Below, piece by piece: positions 9,306 to 17,664 of a stretch of 64,000 nt of DNA. The notes under the pieces are model-generated. The model was given only the letters and a program-made list of their open reading frames with translations. It was not told the DNA's origin and made no database searches. Position 1 is the first letter of the stretch. Each line of letters starts with the position of its first letter. A program made the translations under genes and the position numbers. This stretch comes from JAOAPG01 sp963791575. GTDB taxonomy: Bacteria > Acidobacteriota > Terriglobia > Terriglobales > Acidobacteriaceae. The stretch is taken from the NCBI GenBank assembly GCA_963791575.1, contig CAWBSY010000011.1, positions 1 through 64,000 of the forward strand. Direction: 5' to 3'.

Positions 9306-9359
9306 AACCACAGAGGGCACAGAGGAAACTCTGGTTTTGCTGCTGTGTCCCCTGTGGTT
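9306..9359. repeat. Imperfect inverted repeat between pyrG and kdsA
   Basis: The arms AACCACAGAGGGCACAG (9306-9322) and CTGTGTCCCCTGTGGTT (9343-9359) pair with two mismatches. This 'ACCACAGAGG..ACAGAG' sequence is a type often seen as an interspersed element in bacterial intergenic regions. It could also act as a transcript-end hairpin after pyrG, but no T run follows. Confidence 0.6.
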
Positions 9360-9371
9360 AATTGTTAATCA

Positions 9372-10219
9372 ATGACTATTTCCTTTCAAGTCGGCGATGT
9401 CAGATTGGCTCTGGCAATCTCTTCCTGATTGCCGGGCCATGCGTCATCGAAAGCGAAGATCATGCCATTCGCATGGCCGAGATCATCAAGGGCGTCACGC
9501 GGTCTTTAAATTTTCCCTTCATTTTTAAGGCTTCGTACGACAAAGCCAATCGCACTTCGATCCGGAGCTTTCGCGGTCCCGGTCTGAACGAGGGTTTGCG
9601 AATCCTGAAAAAAGTGAAAGATGAAGTTGCGTGCCCGTGCTCACCGATGTACATCAGGTCGCCGATGTGGCGAAAGTCGCTGAGGTGGTGGACGTGATAC
9701 AGATTCCCGCCTTTCTGTGCCGCCAGACAGATCTGGTAGTTAGCCGCTGCCATGAGCGAGCGCGCCGTAAATATCAAAAAAGGCCAGTTCGTTTCGCCGT
9801 GGGACATGAGGCATGTCGTCGAAAAGTGCCGAACGGCAGGGAACGACAAAGTTTTCCTGACCGAGCGTGGATCGAGCTTCGGCTACAACAATCTCGTTGT
9901 GGATATGCGCTCACTCGCGATCATGCGAAAGTTCGCGCCTGTGGTGTTTGATGCGACCCATTCCGTGCAATTGCCGTCGTCGTCCGATGGAGATTCAGGC
10001 AAGCCAGCGGCAAGCGGAGGCCAGCCAGAATTCATTCCGGTGTTATCGCGCGCGGCAGTGGCGGCAGGCGTGGATGGAGTGTTCATGGAAGTGCACGACA
10101 ATCCTAAAGAAGCGAAGTCGGATGGAGCAAATGCGCTGGAATCGACCAAGCTGCGCGGGTTATTAAGAGAGTTACAGGCGGTGCATGCGGCTCTGGCGAG
10201 CGTACGTTCCACACCCTAA
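9372..10219 (+). CDS. kdsA: 3-deoxy-8-phosphooctulonate (KDO-8-P) synthase (three frameshifts)
   Basis: KdsA condenses phosphoenolpyruvate with arabinose 5-phosphate to make KDO 8-phosphate for lipopolysaccharide. The start ATG at 9372 gives MTISFQVGDVR. A shift near 9405 leads to LFLIAGPCVIESEDHAIRMA and FIFKASYDKANRTSIRSFRG. A shift near 9640 gives VLTDVHQVADVAKVAEVVDV and IQIPAFLCRQTDL. A shift near 9740 gives AVNIKKGQFVSPWDM, the segment around LTERGSSFGYNNLVVDMRS, FDATHSVQLPS and VFMEVHDNPKEAKSDG. About 281 residues after joining, as expected. Its presence implies a lipopolysaccharide outer membrane. It is immediately downstream of pyrG, and both are needed for KDO activation (CMP-KDO uses CTP). 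Confidence 0.93.
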
Positions 10220-10227
10220 AATGACGG

Positions 10228-10345
10228 TTGCGCATCAGCGCTGAAGCGCTGGGCTAAGATGGTTCGTCCCCTGCGGGACTCAATTTCCAGATACTTCCAA
10301 GCTTCGAAGCATTACCGCTACGCGGTTTGTCTACTCTATCTTTTC
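10228..10345. repeat. Run of short stem-loops upstream of the channel gene
   Basis: The stretch after kdsA contains GCGCTGAAGCGC, GTCCC-CTGC-GGGAC, and a degenerate AAGCTTCGAAGC palindrome in close succession. It looks like remnants of interspersed hairpin elements rather than coding sequence. No T run is present, so I do not call a terminator. Confidence 0.4.
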
Positions 10346-10474
10346 AATTGGACCGTCAATCGTTGAGACTCCTACATCTTCGAACAGCTTATCTTTGGAA
10401 TCGTCGCACCGCTCTGACGAATGTCACTCCGCTCCAATTCTGCTACCATTCGGCCACGATCTCATCTGATCCAC

Positions 10475-11635
10475 ATGCACGTCTTTGCCACCATCGCCGG
10501 CATTGGTCTTCTCCTCACTGTTCTGCTGGACGCCTTTGAAACGGTCATCTTGCCGCGTCGCATCCGGCGCGCCCTGCGGCTCTCGTCTTTTTTTTATCGG
10601 AATACGTGGGTCCCCTGGATCAGAATTGCCCGGCGCATCCAATCTTCCAGCCAGCAAGAAAATTTTCTTGGATACTTCGGGCCGCTGTCTCTGATCGTTC
10701 TGCTCGCACTGTGGGCAGCCGGATTAGTCTTCGGGTTCGCTCTGTTGCAGTTCGGAGCGGGAGACCACGTTCAGCTGAACGGCCAGCCGGTTAAGTTTTA
10801 CGAACTGCTCTACCACAGTGGCGAGACGTTCTTCACGCTGGGCTACGGAGATATCCTCCCCACGTCAAAGGGCGCTCGTTTCCTGGCGGTGTTCGAAGCC
10901 GGTATGGGTTTTGGATTTCTGGGCACCGTCATTGGTTATCTGCCTACTATTTATTCCTCATTTTCGAGGCGAGAGATCGAGATCTCATTGCTTGACGTGC
11001 GAGCTGGATCTCCGCCCACGGCCGCCGAGTTGCTTGGCAGATTCGGGAGTTCTCCTCGGCAGGACATCGTGGATCAGATTTTCCGTGATTGGGAGAGATG
11101 GGCTGCCGAAGTGTTGGAGAGCCATATTTCCTATCCGGCTCTCAGTTTTTTTCGCTCCCAGCACAGTAATCAAACATGGCTAGGAGCGCTGACGACTATT
11201 CTTGATGCGACTTCGCTGATCATTGCTGGTGTCGATGGGATTCGAAGCGAGCAGGCAAAATCTACTTTTGCCATGGCCCGTCATGCTGTGGTTGATCTCT
11301 CTCAGATCGTAAATGCGCGCTACGATCCTCACATTCCTGACAGGTTGCCTGCCGAAGAGTTAGAGAGACTACGCACGGCATTGTCGGATCGCGGTCTGAA
11401 GTTTCGTGAAGGAACGGAAGCTGAACAGAAACTTGCTTACCTGCGTTCACAGTACGAACCCTATGCACTTGCGATGGCACGCAATCTGTTTATTAATTTG
11501 CCGCCGTGGATTCATTCCGAAAAGAAGAAAGACAACTGGCAAGCTGGTCCTTGGGATCGCGCAATTCAAGCCAGAAGCCTCGCGGGTTTGGGCGGCCGCC
11601 AGGAGCACTTGCAGGCGCTGGATGAACATTTCTGA
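10475..11635 (+). CDS. Two-TM pore-loop potassium channel family protein
   Basis: A 386-residue membrane protein starting at ATG 10475 (MHVFATIAGIGLLLTVLLDA). It has an N-terminal membrane segment, then an amphipathic region, then a second segment (GPLSLIVLLALWAAGLVFGF). After these come a pore loop with the selectivity signature FFTLGYGD and a following helix (FLAVFEAGMGFGFLGTVIGY). TLGYGD matches the T-x-G-Y-G-D filter of potassium channels. The cytoplasmic C-terminus of about 220 residues has no RCK/TrkA-N nucleotide-binding signature that I can see. It is rich in charged helices and is unlike the regulatory domains I know. The ion is presumably K+, but this is inferred from the filter only. 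Confidence 0.75.
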   Translation: MHVFATIAGIGLLLTVLLDAFETVILPRRIRRALRLSSFFYRNTWVPWIRIARRIQSSSQQENFLGYFGPLSLIVLLALWAAGLVFGFALLQFGAGDHVQLNGQPVKFYELLYHSGETFFTLGYGDILPTSKGARFLAVFEAGMGFGFLGTVIGYLPTIYSSFSRREIEISLLDVRAGSPPTAAELLGRFGSSPRQDIVDQIFRDWERWAAEVLESHISYPALSFFRSQHSNQTWLGALTTILDATSLIIAGVDGIRSEQAKSTFAMARHAVVDLSQIVNARYDPHIPDRLPAEELERLRTALSDRGLKFREGTEAEQKLAYLRSQYEPYALAMARNLFINLPPWIHSEKKKDNWQAGPWDRAIQARSLAGLGGRQEHLQALDEHF

Positions 11636-11669
11636 AACTCGTCTGGCATTTCAAACGGAGCAAATTGAA

Positions 11670-12243
11670 ATGAACACGCAAAGCCGAAATGAGCAACGGT
11701 TTCTCATCATTGTCAGCCTGCTTGTCGTGGCGGGATTTCTCAATGCAGCGGCACAGGTGAGCTCACCCAAAGTTCCCAACGCCTTGAATCTGCCGGATGC
11801 CCGCGTGCTGCTGCTGAAAGCTCGTGGTGACGGGGTACAAATCTACGACTGTAAGAGTTCCGGGGATGCGGCTGGACAATTCAAATGGGTTTTGAAGGCT
11901 CCACAGGCTGACTTGATCAATGACAAAGGGGAGAAGATCGGTAAACACTACGGCGGTCCCACTTGGGAAGCGAACGATGGCAGCAAGGTAATCGGCGAGC
12001 TGCAGCAGCACATTGACGCTCCAAGCGCCGATGCAATTCCGTGGTTGTTATTGAAGGCGAAATCAAACGAAGGCACGGGAATATTCAAAGATGTGAGTTA
12101 TCATCCAACGATTGGATACTGAAGGCGGTAAGGCTCCCGTTACAGGTTGCGACTCTGGGCACGTTGGCGCAGAAGTGCGCGTTCATTACACCGCCAATTA
12201 TTACTTCTATGGACCTGCCATGAGCCAAGCCAACCCACACTGA
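11670..12243 (+). CDS. DUF3455 secreted protein (frameshift near 12105)
   Basis: The ATG at 11670 gives a signal peptide (FLIIVSLLVVAGFLNAAAQ). The mature part has VLLLKARGDGVQIYDCKSSG, FKWVLKAPQADLINDKGEKI and HYGGPTWEANDGSKVIGELQ, which match the DUF3455 family. The printed frame stops at 12120, but the family C-terminus continues in another frame: DTEGGKAPVTGCDSGHVGAE, then VRVHYTANYYFYGP, stopping at 12241-12243. Total about 190 residues. Function is unknown. It follows the channel gene by 34 bases and may be cotranscribed with it. Confidence 0.8.
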
Positions 12244-12287
12244 TCTAAACTCAGAACCTCTCCCGTGCTTGGGAACATAGGCCGGAC

Positions 12288-12842
12288 TTAGTGCTTCGGC
12301 TGTATAAATCCTTTGCGTCGTTGCTCGCTGTATCTTGATAACGCGTCCGTGATGATCGGATAAGCTTCTGCTGCCGGACGGATTTCATCCACCTCGACGG
12401 CTTTGCCTTCCAATTGCTTATAGTCTTGGAAGAAGCGCCGTAGCATGATCATGCGATGAGCGGGCATTTCCGCAGCTTCACGGTATGAATTGAACTCCGG
12501 ATCTTCGGTAGCCACGGCGATAATTTTGTGATCCTTCTTGCCGCCGTCAATCATGGTCATCACGCCGATCGTGCGAGCGTGGATGATGGTGAGCGGCACT
12601 ACCGTTTCCTGGCATAAGACGAGCACATCAAGAGGATCATCGTCTTCGGCGAGAGTTTGCGGGATGAATCCATAATTGGCCGGATAATAAACAGCGGAGT
12701 ACAGCACGCGGTCCAGCTTGATGAGTCCGCTGGTTTTGTCGAGCTCGTACTTGACACTGGATCCGAAGGGGATTTCGACCACGCTTTGAAACTCGTGCGG
12801 CAACTTGTCGCCGGGAGTAACATCGTGCCAGGGATGAATCAT
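12288..12842 (-). CDS. ppa: Inorganic pyrophosphatase, family I
   Basis: Hydrolyses pyrophosphate to two phosphates, driving biosynthetic reactions forward. 184 residues, normal for the soluble family I enzyme. Diagnostic blocks are VVEIPFGSSVKYELDK, YPANYGFIPQTLAEDDDPLD (the D-D-D-P-L-D metal site), VIDGG-like MIDGGKKDHKIIAV, and a C-terminal helix with FFQDYKQLEGK. The gene is complete with no frameshift. It is divergently transcribed from ccmE, with an inverted repeat between them. Confidence 0.96.
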   Translation of the reverse strand: MIHPWHDVTPGDKLPHEFQSVVEIPFGSSVKYELDKTSGLIKLDRVLYSAVYYPANYGFIPQTLAEDDDPLDVLVLCQETVVPLTIIHARTIGVMTMIDGGKKDHKIIAVATEDPEFNSYREAAEMPAHRMIMLRRFFQDYKQLEGKAVEVDEIRPAAEAYPIITDALSRYSEQRRKGFIQPKH

Positions 12843-12916
12843 AATTTTTAAGAGACCTCGAAGCTAATTAAGAAGCAGGAGCTTACATTCTATCGGATGA
12901 CCTTGAAAACACCGTA

Positions 12917-12938
12917 TTTTGGCTTGGTTGAGCCAAAA
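12917..12938. promoter_or_regulatory. Inverted repeat in the ppa/ccmE divergent region
   Basis: TTTTGGCT (12917-12924), loop TGGTTG, AGCCAAAA (12931-12938): perfect 8-bp arms. It lies in the 162-bp gap between two divergent starts, so a protein-binding operator or a leader hairpin is possible. No T run follows on either strand. Confidence 0.4.
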
Positions 12939-13004
12939 CTCACCTCTTGACCCTATGATCTCGCTACGCGTAGAGTTTTCCTTGTAGAGATTTAGACTTC
13001 AAGT

Positions 13005-13508
13005 ATGTCCACCGAAACCAGCAAATTTTTGAAGTTTGGCGGCGCGACGGCAATAATTCTCGTTTCGCTCGCATATCTTGCCTATACCGGCGTGCAGCAA
13101 AGCAAAAGCTACTACGTCACCATCAAAGAGCTGCGAGGAATGGGCGACAGCGCCTATACCAAAAAATTGCGAGTTGCTGGAAATGTCCAACCGGGGTCGA
13201 TCAAGCGTAACGGTCCTAAAGTTGATTTTGTGCTGGTCGAGAACGATAAAGTCCTGAATGTCGCATACAGTGGGACGGAGCCTCCGCCGGATACTTTCAA
13301 AGACAATGCTCAGGCGTTGGCAGAAGGCAGCTTCGGACGAGACGGTATTTTCCACGCTAAGGCATTGCAAGCAAAATGCGCTTCGAAGTACGCTCCGCAA
13401 AAGCCAGGTACGCCGGCCAATGGCGCCACTCCCAGTGAGCCCGGCAAGAGCATGACCAAAGTAGAGGGTAATTCGCAGAGTTCCGGCGCGAACGCAATGT
13501 CGAATTAG
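13005..13508 (+). CDS. ccmE: Cytochrome c maturation heme chaperone CcmE, CxxxY variant
   Basis: CcmE is a membrane-anchored periplasmic OB-fold protein that takes heme from CcmABCD and passes it to CcmF/H. The N-terminal anchor is GATAIILVSLAYLAYTGV. The OB domain includes LRVAGNVQPGSIKRNGPKVD, FVLVENDKVLNVAYSGTEPP and DTFKDNAQALAEGSFG. In most bacteria heme binds covalently to His in an H-x3-Y motif; here the equivalent reads AKCASKYAP, with C125 (codon TGC at 13377) and Y129. Published work describes such CxxxY CcmE proteins in archaea and Desulfovibrio. 167 residues; the C-terminal 40 or so are a low-complexity Pro/Ser/Gly tail. ccmABCD follow after one divergent gene. Confidence 0.92.
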   Translation: MSTETSKFLKFGGATAIILVSLAYLAYTGVQQSKSYYVTIKELRGMGDSAYTKKLRVAGNVQPGSIKRNGPKVDFVLVENDKVLNVAYSGTEPPPDTFKDNAQALAEGSFGRDGIFHAKALQAKCASKYAPQKPGTPANGATPSEPGKSMTKVEGNSQSSGANAMSN

Positions 13509-13522
13509 TAGTCGCGAATCCT

Positions 13523-14275
13523 CAACTTTTCCGGTGAGCCAAGAATCGTAGGCGCATGTAATCGGCAGTCCAGCGTCCTTTTTCATCGCACAATGTCGGT
13601 TCGGAGAAGCGCCACTGTTTCCTCTAATGCAGACGAGTGCTCAGCTGGCGGTAGCTGCTGAATAAAAGGCATACCGAATGTTTTGAGCCATCCCGTCATG
13701 TCTGTGGGAAGTGGAGTCGGGCGCGGGATCAATTCGATGTACTCGACCTCGAAGCCGTGGCGCTCGAGTCGTGTCCGATAGTTGTCAACCGTAGGGAAGA
13801 ACCAAGGATTGGTGGAAGCTGCACTCGCCACGCCGTGGCGTTGCAGAACTGCAATCAATGCGACTGTAATCGCAGCGACACATCCATGTCCGCCCAGTTC
13901 GCCTGCAAATCGGCCTTCCGGTTTCAGTGCCCGCCGTACGCCAGCAATTACCGCATCCGGATCTTTACTCATCCAGTGCAGAGCCGCATTGGAAAAAACG
14001 CCATCGAATTCAGCGTCGAAGGTGAGATTGTAGCCATCCATGACGCGGGCATTGATTCCGCGCTGTCTCGCCGCCTCAACCATCTGCGGCGATGAATCTA
14101 CCCCGGTAACTGACGCTCCTAGCCCAGCAATTTTCTCGCTGAGAACGCCATCGCCACATCCGAGGTCGAGAATGCTCTCACCAGGTTGGGGATCGAGCAA
14201 ATCAAGCACTGGCTGCCCAAGCGTGGGGACAAAGTGCGCGTGTTCGGCATATTGATTGGCATTCCAAGTTTGCAT
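13523..14275 (-). CDS. SAM-dependent methyltransferase, trans-aconitate methyltransferase-like (frameshift near 13598)
   Basis: N-terminal WNANQYAEHAHFVPTLGQPV and motif I ESILDLGCGDGVLSEKIAGL, followed by VTGVDSSPQMVEAARQRGIN and FSNAALHWM. This is the layout of Tam-like methyltransferases. The printed frame ends at 13583 (LLRTDIVR). Removing one base gives the family's usual ending PTLCDEKGRWTADYMRLRFL, stopping at 13523, so the real protein is about 250 residues. The substrate is not known; the Tam resemblance suggests a carboxylate ester but does not prove it. It sits on the opposite strand between ccmE and ccmA and splits the ccm genes. Confidence 0.85.
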
Positions 14276-14401
14276 ATCAGTATTCGATGATAACTGATGG
14301 AAATTAACGCGTTGCGCGGAAACTTGGCAATCTTTTGTGCGCGGGATTGTTTGTGTCCGGTAGACTCGGTGCTGGAGAGTTCTGCCACTTACCGATAGTC
14401 A

Positions 14402-15100
14402 GTGACAAACACAGCAAGAGAGCCAAAAGTCGCGAGTCCTATCGTCGTCATTGCGGGCCTCATTAAGCAATTCGGTCGCTTTGCCGCTTTGCGTGGCGTG
14501 AGCGCCGAGTTTACTTCCGGCAAGCTGTACGCGATCCTCGGGGACAATGGGGCAGGAAAAACCACTCTCCTGCGTTCTCTCGCAGGACTCACCCGGCCTA
14601 CGCGCGGTAGCATTTCGATTCTGGGATCAAGCGAGGTTCATTCCGTGTGCCATGAGATTGGGTATATGGCACATCCTTCGCTTCTGTATGACGAGATGAG
14701 CGGCATGGAGAATCTTCGCTACTTCGCGCAGCTCTATGGAATTGAGGACGATGTTCGCTGTGCCGGTGTAATCGAAGCTGTGAAACTCGATCCCACGCTG
14801 ACGCGTCCCGTTGGACAATATTCGCAAGGCATGCGGCAACGAATGTCTTTGGCTCGCGCGTTGCTCAACGATCCTAAAATTCTGCTGCTAGACGAACCGT
14901 TTTCCAATGTCGATGTTCGTTCCGCACGCGAAATGGTTAGCTTGCTTAGGCAAATGCGCGACTCTGGTAAAACTATCTTTGTGGTGACGCATCAGGCAGG
15001 ATTGCTCGATGGCGTCGCCGACGAGTTTGTGATGATGGAAGCGGGAAGAATCGTCAGCCGCACGCGCGACCTGGAATCTGTGCTGCCGCAATCAGAATGA
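14402..15100 (+). CDS. ccmA: Heme exporter ATP-binding protein CcmA
   Basis: ATPase subunit of the CcmABCD complex, which releases heme-loaded CcmE. 232 residues with Walker A GDNGAGKTTLLRSL, the signature YSQGMRQRMSLARAL, Walker B ILLLDEPFSNVD and the switch His in VVTHQ. Start is GTG at 14402; no clear ribosome binding site is visible and no better start is in frame. Its stop overlaps the ccmB ATG (ATGA at 15097-15100), indicating one transcript with coupled translation. Confidence 0.93.
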   Translation: MTNTAREPKVASPIVVIAGLIKQFGRFAALRGVSAEFTSGKLYAILGDNGAGKTTLLRSLAGLTRPTRGSISILGSSEVHSVCHEIGYMAHPSLLYDEMSGMENLRYFAQLYGIEDDVRCAGVIEAVKLDPTLTRPVGQYSQGMRQRMSLARALLNDPKILLLDEPFSNVDVRSAREMVSLLRQMRDSGKTIFVVTHQAGLLDGVADEFVMMEAGRIVSRTRDLESVLPQSE

Positions 15101-15774
15101 ACACTCCTTTCAAAATTACGCGAGCAACGCTGGCCAAAGACATTCGGCTGGAGTGGCGATCGAAGGACGCCATTAACTCCATGCTGTTTTTCGCTCTGCT
15201 GGTGGTTGTAATTTTCAGTTTTTCTTTCGACCCGACCGCCGAAGAATCGCGCCGCATCGCTGGGGGGCTGATTTGGGTAGCATTCCTATTTGCTGCCGTG
15301 GTCGCCCTTAACCAAACTTGGGCGAGGGAATTGCGCAATCATGTGCTCGACGCCTACCGTGCCTCTCCAGCTCCCGCAAACCCGCTGTTCCTCGCGAAGG
15401 CGGCGGGAAATTTTCTATTTGTAGCGGTGCTGGAAACGCTAATGACACCGCTATTCATTATGTTCTATCGTCTGCGCCCGCTGGGGCCAGCCTGGGAGCT
15501 CATTCCAGTAGCCGCTCTGGGGACTTGGGCCCTCGTGGTGAACGGGACATTCTTCGCCGCGATGTCGCTGCGTACCCGCAATCGCGAAATTATGCTGCCC
15601 TTGTTGCTGTTCCCGATCTCTATTCCAGCACTGCTGGCCATGGTCAACGCAACTCAGAATATTCTTACCGGTGACGACTCGGCCAGGTTCTGGATCGTAT
15701 TGCTCGGCACCTACGATGTGGTGTTTACTATTGCTTGCTTGCTTTTATTCGAAACAGTGTTGGACGCGGAATAA
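15097..15774 (+). CDS. ccmB: Heme exporter membrane subunit CcmB
   Basis: Permease subunit of CcmABCD. 225 residues with six predicted membrane helices, including SMLFFALLVVVIFSFSF, GGLIWVAFLFAAVVALNQTW, the segment around WELIPVAALGTWALVVNGTF and FPISIPALLAMVNATQ. The family signature RELRNHVLDAYRASP-like cytoplasmic loop, with LDAYRASPAPANPLFLAKA, is intact. It overlaps ccmA by 4 bases; ccmC follows after 70 bases. Confidence 0.93.
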   Translation: MNTPFKITRATLAKDIRLEWRSKDAINSMLFFALLVVVIFSFSFDPTAEESRRIAGGLIWVAFLFAAVVALNQTWARELRNHVLDAYRASPAPANPLFLAKAAGNFLFVAVLETLMTPLFIMFYRLRPLGPAWELIPVAALGTWALVVNGTFFAAMSLRTRNREIMLPLLLFPISIPALLAMVNATQNILTGDDSARFWIVLLGTYDVVFTIACLLLFETVLDAE

Positions 15775-15844
15775 TTCCGGCATGAGCCGTTGTTTTCTGA
15801 AGTCAGGATCTCTTGCCTAAGATTTTTGAACACGATTTCTGAAG

Positions 15845-16705
15845 ATGAAACGAGCCTTCCCAATTCTCGCGGTTCTCACGGTAGCGCTGTTGGGCTTTGC
15901 TACCTACGAAGGGCTTTTCGTCGCCCCTACGGAACAGACAATGGGCGATGTGCAGCGAATCTTCTATTATCACGTGCCTTCGGCTTGGACTGCCTTCTTG
16001 TTGTTCTTTCTCAACTTCATTGCATCCGTATTGTATTTAGTTCGTGAAAATGATTTTGCAGATCGCTTTGCAAAATGGGTTGCCGTGCTGATCGGCATAG
16101 TGGGATGTATCGCCGCATTTGCCATTAAACCAATGCCCTACGGGATCGAACCGTCTTCAGTAGCAACTACCGCGCTCGCGATTACCGGACTGTATTTTTT
16201 TATCAGAAAGTATTTTCCCGATGACCGTACTGATGTATTGGCTCTAGTCACGGCGGAAGTAGGAGTCGTTTTCTGCACGGTCGTCCTGGTGACGGGTCCT
16301 TTGTGGGCGCGTCCCGTGTGGGGTATCTGGTGGACTTGGGACATCCGACTTACTTCCACATTGGTGCTTTGGCTGATCTATGTAAGCTATTTGGTTCTCC
16401 GCCGCTTCTCGACCAGCGGACAGACTCCGTCTGTGGCTGCGGCACTTGCTGTATTTGGGGCACTGGATGTCCCGCTGGTTTATTTCTCGATCTGGGTCTT
16501 TCGCACCCAGCACCCGCAGCCGGTAATTGGAGGCGGTGGCTCGATCGATCCGCGCATGCTCCATATCTTGCTAATCAATTGGATGGCGTTTCTCTGCTTC
16601 GCCGCTCTCCTCTGCTGGGCGCGCTACCAATTGGAGATGCTGCATCGGAAAGTCGAAGAGACGCATGCGCTCGAAGCACTGCTCGAACCGGAAGGCAAAC
16701 GATGA
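15845..16705 (+). CDS. ccmC: Heme lyase/transporter subunit CcmC
   Basis: CcmC binds heme through its periplasmic WWD segment and attaches it to CcmE. The tryptophan-rich motif WGIWWTWDIRLT is present. The two axial histidines can be placed in FYYHVPSAWTAF and MLHILLINWMAF. 286 residues, longer than the roughly 240 of proteobacterial CcmC; a stretch around KPMPYGIEPSSVATT in the middle seems to be the extra part. Its stop overlaps the ccmD ATG (ATGA). Confidence 0.92.
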   Translation: MKRAFPILAVLTVALLGFATYEGLFVAPTEQTMGDVQRIFYYHVPSAWTAFLLFFLNFIASVLYLVRENDFADRFAKWVAVLIGIVGCIAAFAIKPMPYGIEPSSVATTALAITGLYFFIRKYFPDDRTDVLALVTAEVGVVFCTVVLVTGPLWARPVWGIWWTWDIRLTSTLVLWLIYVSYLVLRRFSTSGQTPSVAAALAVFGALDVPLVYFSIWVFRTQHPQPVIGGGGSIDPRMLHILLINWMAFLCFAALLCWARYQLEMLHRKVEETHALEALLEPEGKR

Positions 16706-16824
16706 ATTCCGTCCACTATCTTTACGCCGCCTACGCCGCTACGTGGATAATCCACCTGACCTACATAAGCATTCTCGTTCGGCGTTATCTCAGGCTGCGA
16801 GCGGAAGATGGGCCGCGCAAATAA
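16702..16824 (+). CDS. ccmD: Small membrane protein CcmD
   Basis: 40 residues, ATG at 16702 inside the ccmC stop. One membrane segment (YAAYAATWIIHLTYISILV) followed by a basic tail (RRYLRLRAE). CcmD is needed to release holo-CcmE from CcmABC. The short length, the single helix with a positive-inside C-terminus and the position after ccmC support the call, as sequence conservation in CcmD is low. End of the first ccm locus. Confidence 0.85.
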   Translation: MNSVHYLYAAYAATWIIHLTYISILVRRYLRLRAEDGPRK

Positions 16825-16879
16825 ATCGACAAGCTAAAGAAACTGGTCTACAGATCTGAGAATTTGGGCGGAGCGCAGG

Positions 16880-17308
16880 CTACTGCACGCTCAAAACATC
16901 CGCAGCTGGTGCAGTACCTAGAAATTCATATTCTTCAATGAGTGCGGCTACCCCGATTCTGGAAACCGGCAAAGGAGCTTCGACGCGCACCACTCTGGCT
17001 TTGAAGCGAACCCGCAAAGAATCAGTTAACGTGATGTGTGGAGGGAAAGTTGTCGTTACTTCGATGCGCGTGCCTTCCGCCACTGGACGATCAAGATAAA
17101 AGAAGACACCCCGCGCGCTGACGTTCTTCGTTTCAGTCAATATTTCGGATTCAACCGAGTCGTTGCCGCCATCACCATTCGCAAACTTCACGGCAGCCGG
17201 AAGCCGCATGTCAAAGCGGCGCATGGTTCGTCGTTCTTGCGGGTTGGGCATGTCTAGCTTTTGTTCGGATAACATCAGCTCAACGGCTTCGTAAAAATCG
17301 GGAACCAA
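16880..17308 (-). CDS. PilZ domain protein
   Basis: 142 residues. The cyclic-di-GMP-binding pattern is visible: an Arg-rich entry (ERRTMRRFDMRLPA) followed about 40 residues later by KNVSARGVFFYLD, corresponding to R-x3-R and (D/N)-x-S-x2-G. The beta-barrel continues with GTRIEVTTTFPPH and FKARVVRVEAPLPVSRIGVA. No enzymatic or membrane domain is attached, so it probably acts as a free receptor. The start is uncertain; ATGs at codons 1, 12 and 20 are possible. A second PilZ protein lies at 23953-24420. Confidence 0.85.
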   Translation of the reverse strand: MVPDFYEAVELMLSEQKLDMPNPQERRTMRRFDMRLPAAVKFANGDGGNDSVESEILTETKNVSARGVFFYLDRPVAEGTRIEVTTTFPPHITLTDSLRVRFKARVVRVEAPLPVSRIGVAALIEEYEFLGTAPAADVLSVQ

Positions 17309-17664
17309 CGCGCCACAATTTTGCTGCCGAGGATTCTATCATCCCTAAGCAACTAAATTACTTCTTTGCTGGTCGCAATAGTAAAATCAGGCAGGATTGA
17401 CCCGCGAACGTATGAATCTCAGCCAGGCTCGACGGGATATGCGGACTCCGCGATATTCGAATTTTTGTTACCGACCGGCATCTCTGCCCTGCGAAGCAAG
17501 CATCTGACCATTCCAGGGCAGTGGTGGGACTTCGCACCTTGACAGTCTATCCGTCAGATGTTTAAGTAGTTAGTTAATTTTACGTCCATTTTGAGTGGCC
17601 ATTTTGCCCATGCCGCTTCGCAGGCGCGGGACGGAGTGCTGTCGTTGCGCCATCTTCTTTTTCC
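17309..17664. other. Intergenic region between the PilZ gene and the SBBP-propeller gene
   Basis: 356 bases with no credible coding frame. It contains the possible promoter described at 17539-17567. I see no hairpin with a T run and no riboswitch core that I can recognise. Confidence 0.5.
17539..17567 (+). promoter_or_regulatory. Possible sigma-70 promoter
   Basis: A perfect TTGACA at 17539-17544 and, 17 bases later, TTAAGT at 17562-17567. The -10 element is weak (3 of 6). Located about 100 bases upstream of the SBBP-propeller gene start. Confidence 0.3.

Noticed and set aside
12999..13586. A minus-strand frame overlapping ccmE
   Set aside because: It is antisense to ccmE. Its first residues (MKKDAGLP) come from the wrong frame of the methyltransferase tail.
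17309..17664. A cyclic-di-GMP riboswitch in the spacer before the propeller gene
   Set aside because: I could not find the conserved tetraloop and receptor segments of the GEMM core in this stretch.
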